The notes: generated by a model from the letters alone, not told the origin. A stretch of 64,000 bases of DNA from Poecilobothrus nobilitatus (GCA_947095535.1 OX352772.1:41373445-41437444); one strand, 5' to 3'. Numbered from the stretch's first letter, positions 12,178 through 21,852 are shown. Numbers and translations: made by a program.

Positions 12178-12582
12178 TTTGAATCTGCATGAAATATGGT
12201 CCACATATTTAAACAAATTAAAACAAATTAATACATTTAGAATTTCTCGATGCGTTGTTTCAGATTCAAACAGCAAATGTATTGAAATTCATGTATCTTC
12301 AGATGCTTCTTATAGAGCTTACGGTGGTTATATCTATCACATTTATAACGTTATATATCAAATGTCATCGTTTTAAATTTATCGTATATCGTTTTTTCAG
12401 GTATTACGAAACGATATTTGTTAAAAATTGATATATTTATTTTTAGCGAAAAAGCTTTCTTAGTAATACTTTTAATTTTCTTTCATTTAATTTTTGAGTT
12501 ATAAGTTTGAAGTTTGAAGTCATTTATAAAGTAGGAATAATAAATATTGAATTTAAAGAATTAAAAGTAATTAAAAATGATA
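12178..12582 (+). repeat. Right arm of the inverted repeat
   Basis: Mirror copy of 9958-10363. 12178-12341 encodes BEL RNase H start (LNLHEIWSTYLNKLKQIN, then CIEIHVSSDASYRAYGGYI). 12342 onward is the Harbinger terminal region leading to its transposase start. In this arm the Harbinger end motif has decayed to TTTATAACG, while the left arm retains the TTTATTACGAGTGT form. Confidence 0.8.
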
Positions 12583-13080
12583 TCTGCTGAGTTTTTTTTT
12601 GATAATGAAGAAGATGAGGTACGTCAGACAAATTTAATAAATTTGCGAAAGAGAATAAGAGATTCTTCAAATCCTCTTGAAATGGAAAATTCAGTGTAGG
12701 TATTACTTTATTCTATATCTATTACTATATATGTAGTTATTTTTTTTTTTCAGTTTTCTGCAAAATTTTAGATTGTCGAAAGCGGCTTTCTTAGATTTAT
12801 TAGAGCGGATAAAAGACAAATGAAAAATATCTAAAAGACAACGAAGTATTCCTAATATTATAAAATTGGTAGCTACCTTAAAGTTTTTTGCACAAGGTAG
12901 TTATCAATTAAGTGTAGGAAATGATTTTAATTTAGGATTGGCTCAATCTACAGTATCCGTCATATTACAAGAAATTGTCAATGCATTAGAAAAATATATT
13001 TGCCCAGAAGAAATTTCTTCACATTTGTTGGCTAGTATTTCCCCTGCTGTTGCAAAATGTCTGTTTAATTCATTTATTTT
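12577..13080 (+). pseudogene. PIF/Harbinger transposase, 5' part
   Basis: Exon 1 (12577-12695, starting MISAEFFFDNEEDE) splices in frame to exon 2 at 12754 through a 58-bp GT/AG intron. Exon 2 reads LQNFRLSKAAFLDLLERIKD, then a TGA at 12821-12823. It continues in frame with LVATLKFFAQGSYQLSVG and GLAQSTVSVILQEIVNAL, the conserved N-terminal region of Harbinger transposases. The catalytic DDE region is absent because a non-LTR fragment interrupts the gene at about 13080. Premature stop plus truncation make it a pseudogene. Confidence 0.8.
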
Positions 13081-13084
13081 TAAT

Positions 13085-13845
13085 TTTTTCTTCTTTTTCT
13101 GATAGTCCCTTAAGGAAGTATGACGTTTCTTTTTTTCTCTTTTTACCATCATAAATTAGTTCATTAATGCAACACCAAGTTTTAGTAGAGTTTTGAATAT
13201 TTTCTTTAAATTTGTTTTCAAAATATAATTTTTTTTCTACGTATACTGGTCACCTTATTTCTGTAGTACTTATAATGATTTTCTAATTCAATATTTGATG
13301 TAGCATTTCTCCATTTAGAATACCAAAAATGTCTTGCTTTCATTATACAAATCAATTCCTTGTCGATCCAATTTTTATTATTATTATTGAAAATTTTCTT
13401 TACTTTTATGCATGATGCTGAATCGATTTTAGTTTTCATTTTTAAAATAAATTCAGAAAGAAACTCTTCACAATTTTTCATAGGATTAATAGTAATCAAT
13501 TCTTCATTTAGTAATCGATTCAATACTTGGAAGTTTGTAACCTTATTATATGTGGAAGTGCTTTTGCTTTTTATTGGATGTCATATTATTATTTAAGACT
13601 TCAACTATAATAATATTGTGATCTAATAAATCAATATTAATATGTGATAAATTAATTGTTTCTGTTAAATTGTTAGTGAATATGTGATCAATACATGTTT
13701 TAGTTACATTTCTAGTAGTCATATTTTTATTACATATATAAAAAGAGTTCATTATCATGTAATTTATGTAGTTATTATTTTTTTGTGTACTACTCAATAA
13801 ATTGAAATTAAAATCGGGTAGAGTCACGTTTAGGTGGGTCAACTT
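13085..13845 (-). mobile_element. Non-LTR fragment (endonuclease C-terminus and linker) inside the Harbinger copy
   Basis: Minus strand 13842-13546 reads as the end of an APE-type endonuclease (LPDFNFNLL, KTCIDHIFTN, and the LLDHNIIIVEV histidine block). 13523-13218 reads as the endonuclease-RT linker (NWIDKELICIMKARHFWYSK), continuing to about 13100 (TWCCINELIYDGKK). RT is not present. It ends abruptly against the Harbinger transposase. An internal fragment without a 3' tail is odd for target-primed insertion and implies later deletion. Confidence 0.65.
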
Positions 13846-13959
13846 CTAATGCCTGTAAAATGCTTTGTGATGGTGTGATTTTTTTTTAAATAATTCTTTG
13901 GCCTTTTCTTGTTCGTTTTTTTTAATTTTTTTATTTTATATTTGCCATTTTTTAAGTTT

Positions 13960-14036
13960 AAAATTTTCGACTTTTCTTGCAATATGTTAATATCGCGCGA
14001 TTAATATTAAAATATTGTATGAAAGTCGAAAATTTT
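13960..14036. repeat. 77-bp hairpin
   Basis: Arms begin and end with AAAATTTTCGACTTT / AAAGTCGAAAATTTT and continue as imperfect pairing through CAATAT and TTAATAT to a central CGCGCG. It lies within the Harbinger copy near its right end and may be a tiny foldback insertion or part of the subterminal structure. Confidence 0.6.
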
Positions 14037-14239
14037 GTGATTGATGTGAGTCTCGGTCGTAATAAAACAAATTTTGTTCCCCTTTAAAAAAGCATTGAAA
14101 TTTAAAAGCTTTTGTTCTTAAAAACGATATACGATAAATAATGACACTCGTAATTAAAACAGTTCATTTGTATCAAAAATTATCGTTTATCATATATCGT
14201 TTTAACACTCGTAATAAACGTGTCGATGTATTGAAGCAG

Positions 14240-14876
14240 ATGAAAATATAAAAGCAAAATTGTTATGCGCTAAATCTCGAGTGGCACCAGTTTAGTTTAA
14301 ACAAGAACTATACCGCGATTGGAACTATGTGCAGCTGAGTTATTGGTTGAATTGTTAGAAAAAGTAAGACAAAATTTGGTATGTAAAATTAACAAAATAT
14401 GGCTATGGTGTGATTCAAAAATTGTGTTAAATGGTTGTCAGCTCATCCTCAACTTGGAGTGTTTTTGTAAGTCACAGGGTGTCAAAAATTTTTTAGCTGA
14501 AAGAATATGATTTTGATGGGAAGTTATGTAATGAAAAAAGAAGAAAAACGAAAATTTCATTAGTAACAGCAAGGGTGTCTAATAACTTTGAAATAAATTA
14601 TACCGACTCAAATTATTTTGGAAAACTTTGCCAGAAATTTAGTTAAATATTAAGAATTTGTAAAATGTTTAAGTCGGAATGTTTTAAAATTGGCCAACTA
14701 GCATTAATATCCGAAGATAATGTTAATTGTTAACATCACAACAATGGTTGACTGGCAGAATTATTGACGTAATGGCAGGCGACGATGGTCATGTTCGTGT
14801 GGCGAAGTTAAAAACGAAAAATGGCGAAGTTATGCGTGCAATTGATAAACTGGCTCCATTACCAATTGATTATTGA
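14240..14876 (+). pseudogene. BEL/Pao RNase H and integrase C-terminal remnants
   Basis: 14240-14280 gives EADENIKAKLLCAKSRVAP. 14319-14510 gives LELCAAELLVELLEKV...IWLWCDSKIVL, the RNase H core. After loss of most of the integrase, 14690-14876 encodes its C-terminal domain: ALISEDNV, then QWLTGRIIDVMAGDDGHVRV and LKTKNGEVMRAIDKLAPLPI. It is the right-hand continuation of the RNase H split by the Harbinger insertion. The integrase catalytic core is deleted. Confidence 0.7.
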
Positions 14877-14978
14877 AGGTTGGTTGTATCGCATGGTTAC
14901 ACCAAGGCGGGAAGAATGTTGAGGCACACATTAGTAAAGTAAAATACCAGAATAAAAAAAATTTTGGTTCTTATGATG

Positions 14979-15312
14979 CCCATACACGGCGGAACAGGTT
15001 TTAGAACAGGTTCGCGGACTTGATAAGTTGTATCGTTTATGGGCAAGTTGTAAAATCATTTTGATGGTTGGAAAATTGGTTGGATGAATATCAAAAAATT
15101 TTGATTTTTGTGGGCGGAGTCTTTGGTTTGTAGATGAGTTGTACCTTGTATGGACAAGTTGTACAACTTAAATGTCATTTTAACATTGAGATTTTTTGAT
15201 TTGAGAAAATAATAAAAATATAAAGTACATAATTACAATGGTTGGATAAGTGTGTGGTATTGTTCTAAAACCTGTCCGCGTACCAAGTTTAAAATAGTCC
15301 GCCGTGTATGGG
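14979..15312. mobile_element. 334-bp MITE with CCCATACACGGCGG ends
   Basis: The left end is CCCATACACGGCGGA and the right end TCCGCCGTGTATGGG, a perfect 15-base inverted repeat. Subterminal repeats (ACAGGTTTTAGAAC and its complement GTTCTAAAACCTGT, with CGCGG next to it) are also inverted. There is no coding capacity. It lies between the BEL integrase remnant and the right LTR. A clean target duplication was not visible. Confidence 0.75.
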
Positions 15313-15402
15313 TAGCATTACATTTTTTAAGCAATAATTTTTGTGGTGTTAATATCGAAAATAAATGTATTTTTTCTGCATGCATTTATTTACTAGAGTA
15401 TA

Positions 15403-15524
15403 TTGAATTCTTGACTTGTTGTTACATTGTTACATTACATGCGTGTGTGTTGACTTGTTGTTACATAATTAATAAACTAATAATGTGTGTTGACTTGTTG
15501 TTACATAATTAATAAACTAATAAT
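15403..15524 (+). repeat. 40-bp tandem repeat
   Basis: TTGACTTGTTGTTACATAATTAATAAACTAATAA occurs at about 15450 and 15490 with a period of exactly 40 bases, and a diverged first unit (TTGACTTGTTGTTACATTG) begins at 15411. It lies just before the right BEL LTR and has no coding role. Confidence 0.75.
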
Positions 15525-15541
15525 AATTTTGCCGCGTGTGT

Positions 15542-16350
15542 TGTTGTGTTGCAAATCATTGTACTTAATACACAAAATCTATGCATGTATATCACTTGAA
15601 TTGATTTATGTGTATTGTGTATTTATCAGTATGTGTATTGTGTAGACTAAATGGAATGATAATGATTCACTGCTGGTTATACCAATACCAGGCAATCTTG
15701 TAGAAAATTTTAATCGAAGTTTGAACGAAGTACACTCGATAATAATGTTCGTAAAATAATATTTCTCTATTTTCTAGCATTATTTTTCTTTTGTTCTTAT
15801 TCAGTTCATATAAAAATTAAAAATATGACTTCGCTTTTTTATTATTATTTATTTTAGAGCAATACTCTGTACTCAGTATTCAGTAGTCAGTACTCAGTGT
15901 GCTTAAGCACTTTAATCAAAGTGGGTGTGTATTTTTCAATTTCAGTAGGGGTGTTTTAAAATTGAATTTGAGCATGCAAATGATTAAATTTTTTAAAAAG
16001 ATTTTCACAGTTAATTGAAAATATTCCAAATTTTTAAAAATAATATCATTTATTATTCTTTACTGCAGAACAATAAGATTCTTCACATTTAAGTTGAAAA
16101 ATTATATTTTTTCATACTAAATTGCCAAAATTTGAATCTTATTTTTTTAGTTCTCTCTTTACGAGATTGCCTGTATTATGTATATAACCAGCAGTGGATG
16201 ATTTGCTGTACAGTAATGAGATGATTTTTACCAGATTTTTTAGTCGTAGAAAAAACCTCGTGACTGAATAACTTATATTTTGAACAAAAAAAAAGAGATA
16301 TAAATTTTGTACGAATTTTTTTTTATATTGAAAATATAAACGCTTGCAGC
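15542..16350 (+). repeat. Right LTR of the BEL element, split by a MITE
   Basis: 15542-15667 and 16197-about 16350 together match the left LTR in order: TCATTGTACTT, CACAAAATCTATG, GTATTGTGTAGACTAA, and after the insertion GATGATTTGCTG, AGTAATGAGATGATTTTT and GATTTTTTAGTCGTA, then TGACTGAATAACTTAT. Possible 3' end around GCGTCAACA at about 16350. The inserted DNA is described separately. Confidence 0.6.
15668..16196. mobile_element. 529-bp hAT-like MITE inside the right LTR
   Basis: Ends are CACTGCTGGTTATA and its complement TATAACCAGCAGTG. Removing it restores continuity with the left LTR. Flanking AATGATT / GATGATT suggests a target duplication of 7-8 bases with one mismatch, which fits the hAT superfamily. 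It contains a short run of CAGTA/CAGTG motifs (15865-15900). No transposase reading is seen. Confidence 0.7.
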
Positions 16351-16867
16351 GTCAACAATTATACATACATATCATATACTAAAGTTAATGAAATACTATA
16401 TGCATGTATGAGCCAATACATATTTAAATGCAAAACATTCACCCATATTCTTGAGGACTTATGCGAAGAGTATCACTGACACGATGATTTGTTATTCTGC
16501 AAGATTCTAAAGTGATGTTTTCAATTTGACGCGATATTAAATGTTAAAAGAATCGTTTGTGGTGTTTGTGGAAGACTTTTCCTACGAAGCGAAAGTCATT
16601 TTCTATCACTGCAAAATTCTTGTACGATAAATATCACTTTTAAGTAATTCTTAGGAATTAAGTTTTTTTTTTTGTTTTTAGTTAAGTTTAAGTTTAAATA
16701 AAAATAAATGGATAGAGTGAAAAGGAAGTATGTATAATTAAAATAAATTAGTATTTTAATGAATATTGTTTTTGTTTATTATATTTTACAAATTAAAAAA
16801 TTTTTTTTGTTTTACATATTGAATTAGCATCGGAGTATATACATAGTTATAAGTTGCAAGACGCCCC
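16351..16867. other. AT-rich spacer
   Basis: No gene or repeat recognised. CATACATA-type simple sequence lies near 16360-16410. Confidence 0.5.
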
Positions 16868-17119
16868 CGTATCTTGCGAACTAGAAGTCGGACCAACATG
16901 ATTTAAAAAGATACTCCCTGATTTTGTTGTAGAATTAAAATATAGAAAAAAAAAAATAAAACTGTTCGACTTTAAGCCCGCCCAAAAAAATAGCTCCAAA
17001 AAACTAGGATGCCACTTTTTGATACTTTTCTCATTTTTTTTTATTTTTAATTTCCATTACAGAATCGGCGACTAGGTTTTTTTAATCACTTCGGTCCGAC
17101 TTCTGGTTCGCAAGATACG
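16868..17119. mobile_element. Foldback element, copy 1
   Basis: Starts CGTATCTTGCGAACTAGAAG, followed by TCGGACC, and ends GGTCCGACTTCTGGTTCGC, followed by AAGATACG: ~28-base inverted ends with two mismatches. The interior also pairs (GATTTTGTTGTAGAATT with AATTTCCATTACAGAATC), so most of its 252 bases can form one long hairpin. A related copy is at 21627-21852. It is non-coding. Confidence 0.75.
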
Positions 17120-17349
17120 ACGGTTTTCATTTATTTTCATGTACTTCATGTACTTTCATTTACTATTTAAAAATTTTTTAAATAATTTTAGCTGAACGTT
17201 TAAATATGGCAAAATTTTCATTTGACAGTAAATTACTACCAACATAACAAAAATTTTCATCATGAATCTTCGAGAATTACAAATTACCATTGCAATAACT
17301 TTGTAATAAACACTAATTCCTTAAATTTACAAAATGTTTCAAATTTAAA

Positions 17350-19075
17350 AATATTAGGTCTTTATTTTTAACTCAAGATACTTGTGGAACAGTCATATAG
17401 AAATGTTATGTAGTTCATTAAATAATAGACCTAATTGTATAAAATGTTTAGCTAGCAAATATCTAGAAAGTAACACAAAAACTTTGGTTGATGTAGTTAA
17501 AGCGGTTATTCTCTCCAAAATCGAATATGGACTTCCCATCTATGGAACAGTAGCAAAACCGGAGCTACAAAAACTTAAAACAATATACCATGCATCAATA
17601 CGCTCAGCACTTGGAGTTTTTCAATCCACGCCAATTCCTATTATCCTGAGTCAGGACTTCCGATTTTAGAAGAAAAAATTAAGCTCTCTACCAGGAAGCT
17701 ATTAAAGAAAATTATTTTTTCAGAGGGAGTTGAACTATATGACAAATGCAAAAGAGTTATAGCAAAAAAACGCATACGAAAAAGACCATCAACACTACTT
17801 CAGGTCATTCTCTTTGCAAAAAAGAACAATATGAATTTCAAGCCCATCAGCAACCCGAGGTTGCGTTTTCCTCCTTGGGAACTGAAGCTGGATATCGTTA
17901 ATTAAAATCTCAATAACTGGAACAAAAGCTAAACCAACCCAAGCCTATTTGAACAGGAATTTCGATCTTTAAGAAATAAATATGCTGAATGGAATCTCAT
18001 ATTCACCGACGGTTCAAAATCCCCCTTCGCAACAGCATTTAGTATAGTGGATGAAGAAAAAAATATTTTAAAAATAGGAGCCCTACCCACATACTCAACA
18101 CCCTACTCTGCTGAGGCACTTGCGGTACTTGAAGCAATAAAAAAAAAAAAAACCCAAAAGAAAAATACATAATTTGTTCTGACTCCCTTTCAACAATGAA
18201 AGCGGTCATCAATGTTAACAACACCGAAAAAGCCATAGAGGAAATACGGGACACCCTAATAAAAAAACAGAAATCTCTAAAACTTATGTGGGTCCCAGGA
18301 CATGCGGGTATAGAGGGAAATAAGTTTGCAGATAAAATAGCAAAAGAGGCGGCAAATTCCCCTCTTATCACTAAACTTCACAAATAAATCAGACCTAGTC
18401 GAAGAAATAAAAAAGATAATGCAGCATGAATCTTTACTTACCTCGGCAAACTTTACTCACATCAACCCCAAGAAAGAACCATCATCCTTCCCAGCAAACG
18501 CGAGCAGAAGGGACCTTACGGTGTACACAAAATTTAGAACTGGGCACACTATACTCACCCACCAACACCTTTTCAACAAAGAACCAGCTCCAACTGACTT
18601 GATTGTTACAAAATGACTTGATGACTTGATTGTTACAAAATGTGCAGTAACAATCAAGTCATTACAACTGAGCACATAATTATCGAATGTACAGAAATTG
18701 ATGCCATAAGAATTCAACAAAATATAAAACCGCTACACTTACTTTTGTCGGAAACCACAGCGCAAAATGTTACAACGTTCGCAAACTTCCTAAAAAGATT
18801 AAACATTTACAATAAAATATAAAAAGCAAAATAAAAAGAAAAAAGGTAGGGTACCATATAAAAAATTAAAAAAAAAAATAGTTTTATCAAAAAAGAAAGT
18901 ATACAATAAAAGAAAATAATTATAAAAAAAAAAATAAGATAACAAGTAACTTAGGTTCAATAATTATAATTTTTGTTCAAATTTTTGTTCCCTTATAATG
19001 TGCTTTATTAAAAAAAAAAAAAAAAAAATAGCCGAAGGCCTCAGTTGCTAGTGCTAGAATTATTATGTATAATAA
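17350..19075 (+). pseudogene. Non-LTR retrotransposon 3' half with RNase H (I/LOA/R1-like)
   Basis: 17382-17900 encodes the post-RT region (LVDVVKAVILSKIEYGLPIYG, IRSALGVFQSTPI). 17960-18370 encodes RNase H with its acidic residues visible: IFTDGSKS, EALAVLEAI, CSDSLSTM, and VPGHAGIEGNKFADKIAKEAA. The RNase H is split by a frameshift in a run of 14 A at 18139-18152. The C-terminal block (TGHTILTHQHLFN, TTEHIIIECTE) follows to about 18820. The 3' tail is A-rich and contains GCCGAAGGCCTCAGTTGCTA after a long A run. It is 5'-truncated and inactive. Confidence 0.75.
18598..18662. repeat. Small duplication forming a perfect 16-bp hairpin
   Basis: TTGATTGTTACAAAATG is duplicated in tandem (18599 and 18626), and ATGACTTGATTGTTAC (18621-18636) pairs perfectly with GTAACAATCAAGTCAT (18647-18662) across a 10-base loop. 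It lies inside the retroelement coding region and breaks its frame. Confidence 0.75.
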
Positions 19076-19618
19076 GTAATTAATCTTAGTTATTGGGTAG
19101 ATATTCCTTTATTATTATTTACTAGGTAGATATTCCTAAGTTTTTGAAATTAAAACACTATACATGTGTTTTTAACTTCCTCCAACGTTAAATCAGATTA
19201 TTTTTGACATCTTCAGGAAGTAAATATTTTTTTTCGATTTTTTGTGCAATAAAAAGGGAAAATCAATTAAACGGGGGGAAATTAAGCGTGCACTATACTG
19301 CGTATACTTTAGTAATTAACGTATCATAACTTCGTTATATGCATACTTACATATTATATACACTTATATATGTATATGTATGTAATGTACATAACATATA
19401 GTATGTACATACAGTACAGGAACTCCAACCAAAAATTTTTATAGTCAGTAAAAGTGTAAAACAGCCACAAATTTTTTAATGAATGATTTCATTTTTTTCT
19501 AGACATGCGCATACATTAATGTTTAGTATTTTATTTAAAGAAAGCATCCTATTATTGTACTTAAGAAATTATTTAGCTAGTTATACAATTGTATTGTGAA
19601 ACAAATTTTCAATTAATC

Positions 19619-20185
19619 ATGGCTGAAGAAAACACTTACGAATATCATTGCATGAGAGCTGAATTGTTGGGTCTTGAGAAACCTGATAAGGAAGTATTTG
19701 ATTTAGAACAGCAAAAAATTCGTGAAAAGGAATTGCAAGATATTGAATTAGCTGAAAGTCTGGCAATTGAAAGTGAAAGTTGTGAAAGAACTAAAGGAAA
19801 ACTTGATGAACTTAATACACTTTTATCTAGAACACAACAAAAAATTAATACATTTACTGGTTCACCAGTAAAAACACTAACAAGAATGTTTAGTAAACAA
19901 AAATTGGATGACTCGGTTTCTTCTTCAAATAGTATAAATACGGAACAAAGTGTAGAAGAAGACAATATAAATAATAAAACAGTGACTAAAATTTTCAATC
20001 AAACTAATGCGACAACATCAAATTCTGATGGTATTCATTTAGAGGTTAAAAATAGATCGTTAGAAATTGATAAAAAAATGACTTCCCATTTAGATAAATT
20101 AGATGAATTAATAAATAAAGCTGAAAAAGCTGATATGTCAATGTCCCATCAAAATAAACAAATGAAGAAATTTATAAAAAAATAA
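19619..20185 (+). CDS. Small SNARE-like coiled-coil protein (188 aa)
   Basis: Single-exon gene of 188 residues. I chose the ATG at 19619 because it sits in a good context (aatcATGG) and starts the acidic MAEENTYEYHCMRAELLGL block. An in-frame ATG ten codons upstream adds only a poor-quality extension. Residues 30-70 and 145-188 are helical and charged. The last ~40 residues (EIDKKMTSHLDKLDELINKA, ending QNKQMKKFIKK) have the spacing of a Qbc/SNAP-type SNARE C-terminal half, and residues 60-75 (KGKLDELNTLLSRTQQ) may be a second helix. The middle is Ser/Asn-rich and probably disordered. There is no membrane segment. The clean frame between decayed transposons argues for a real gene. I do not recognise it by name, and the SNARE link is inference. 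Confidence 0.75.
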   Translation: MAEENTYEYHCMRAELLGLEKPDKEVFDLEQQKIREKELQDIELAESLAIESESCERTKGKLDELNTLLSRTQQKINTFTGSPVKTLTRMFSKQKLDDSVSSSNSINTEQSVEEDNINNKTVTKIFNQTNATTSNSDGIHLEVKNRSLEIDKKMTSHLDKLDELINKAEKADMSMSHQNKQMKKFIKK

Positions 20186-21050
20186 ATTAAAAGAAATTGA
20201 AATAATAACTTCCTTAAACGGTTTTATATAATATTTTGCCAAATGTAGTACTTTATAAAAATATATTGATGCTTAAATTATTTTAATGAATAATATATTT
20301 AATTTACTTATTTTACAAGTAATTTTAATAAGAGAAAAATTTATTGTTAATTTAAAGTTTAATAGTGAAAAATGTAATGTTAATTTTCAAACCCTTAAGA
20401 AATTTACATTTTAAATACATATGTACTTACATACATACATATATTTAATTTAGTCGTTCTAGAATGTTATTGTGCAATAATAATCATCGGTTATAAGGAA
20501 TATAATTATAAAATAGGTATGTACATACATAGGTACAATACCTAATTTTAATCACAAAAAAATGTTTGAATAAACAGAAAACTGCATTCAGCAGTTACAT
20601 ACATACAATACTTAAAATTTTTGAATAATTAAATAAACAATTATCTAATTATAATTTTTTTAAATTTTTGATATATTTTGTCTATTTATAATGTGAGGTT
20701 AAACATGCATACATTCAACTGACAATATAAATAAGAGCGAGTGAAATTAAAAATTCTATATCTAAAAACATGTTATGAATTAAAAAGAATAAATAACATT
20801 TTTTAATAATAAAACCATTTAAACAGTTAATAAAATTAAAGTTAATGTAATTATATATACATATACATACGAACACAATAAGTAGGTATTTAATTAATAT
20901 CTATATATTACGTACATTTATACATAAATACATACATACATATATTATAATTATCCTTGAATTTAATTTAAATCTAATATATTATAATTGCTTACTAATT
21001 TTTCATTTTAATGTTTTTAAATAAATGACCTAGATAGATTATTATAAATA
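20186..21050. other. AT-rich spacer with microsatellites
   Basis: No gene seen. CATA/TATG simple repeats occur near 20420-20450, 20515-20535, 20600 and 20860-20945. The first part will hold the 3' UTR of the 19619-20185 gene. Confidence 0.6.
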
Positions 21051-21120
21051 AAATGTCTTTATTTTTTCAATAAGATAATGCAGACTGCAGTTTATTTCCA
21101 TACAAAGCAAAGCTTTTTCT
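21051..21120 (+). repeat. 70-bp direct repeat, first copy
   Basis: The block from AAATGTCTTTATTTTTTCAA through AGATAATGCAGACTGCAG to CAAAGCAAAGCTTTTTCT recurs at 22120-22190 with one mismatch. Non-coding. Such close identity in otherwise diverged DNA points to a recent duplication or two copies of one mobile element. Confidence 0.8.
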
Positions 21121-21626
21121 TAAAAATAAGAAAGGACATTAATTTATTTTAAATAAAATTATTATTTAATATTTCACACTTTGAATTTAAAGAAAACTGT
21201 TTTCAATGTACACACATTAGTTTTATTTTTTGCATTCCTCATAAAGCCTTCATCATTCCACATCACATTTCTCTATCTAGTTTCTAATCTCTAATCCCAA
21301 CAAAACTAAAATTTACAATAAACGTTTCCAAAATCCTCTATGTCTAGTATATTATGTAGGTTACCTTTAAGAAATGTGCACAGTGCACACTATGGTCCCC
21401 ATGAATCATGAAAGTCTTGCCACTTGTGTGTTAAGACTTTTTTCCATTTTAGAAAAAAGTCATTAATTGTCAATCATGAAAGTCTCACGGAAAAAGAATT
21501 TTTTCTTTTAAGAAAAAAGTCGTTATTTTTCGTTATCATGAATGTTTATTTGTTTGACTTTTTTCATAATTTCAGACTTTTAAAGTCACATGCATTTTAG
21601 CTGTGGACTTTGAACAATAAACATCA

Positions 21627-21852
21627 ATATCTTAGGAACCAGAAGTCGGACCGATCTGAGTAAGCCTAGACCGCGATACTGTAGTAGAAACTAAAAATGA
21701 AAAAAAAGTTTCGGCACCTTAGTTTTTGAGGTCCGTTTTTTAGAGCTGGCTTAAAAGTCAAATTTTTTTATTTCTGTTTACAAATTCTACTGCAAAATCG
21801 GGAAATACCTTTTTTAAACCATGTCGGTCCGATTTCTGATTCCCAAACTACG
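21627..21852. mobile_element. Foldback element, copy 2
   Basis: Related to 16868-17119. It starts ATATCTTAGGAACCAGAAG followed by TCGGACCG and ends CGGTCCGATTTCTGATTCCC, then AAACTACG. The interior pairs as in copy 1 (TACTGTAGTAGAAACTAAAA with AAATTCTACTGCAAAATCG). It is 226 bases, diverged, and non-coding. Confidence 0.7.

Larger units (their letters stand above)
12342..14218 (+). mobile_element. PIF/Harbinger-like DNA transposon nested in BEL RNase H
   Basis: It interrupts the BEL RNase H reading between YRAYGGYIY (12.34 kb) and CRCIEADENIKAKLLCAKS (14.23 kb). Its ends are TTTATTACGAGTGT (best seen in the left inverted arm) and ACACTCGTAATAAA at 14205-14218, a 14-base inverted terminal repeat. 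A second ACACTCGTAATT copy at 14145-14156 suggests one end is duplicated. Inside are a broken transposase, a minus-strand non-LTR fragment and a hairpin. Confidence 0.65.
8595..16350 (+). mobile_element. BEL/Pao LTR retrotransposon, rearranged and nested
   Basis: Two related LTR-like ends (8595-~8990 and 15542-~16350, the second split by a MITE) enclose BEL/Pao gag (9040-9900, +), an inverted block with knuckles, aspartic protease and RT (10364-12170, -), RNase H pieces (12178-12341 and 14240-14512, +) and an integrase C-terminus (14690-14876, +). The outer parts are in + order. The middle is flipped, and the element carries Harbinger, non-LTR and two MITE insertions. Multiple stops show it is inactive. 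LTR outer borders are approximate. Confidence 0.7.

Noticed and set aside
19645..19998. 117-codon minus-strand frame
   Set aside because: Shadow of the 188-aa plus-strand gene; composition follows the antisense of its coiled coil.
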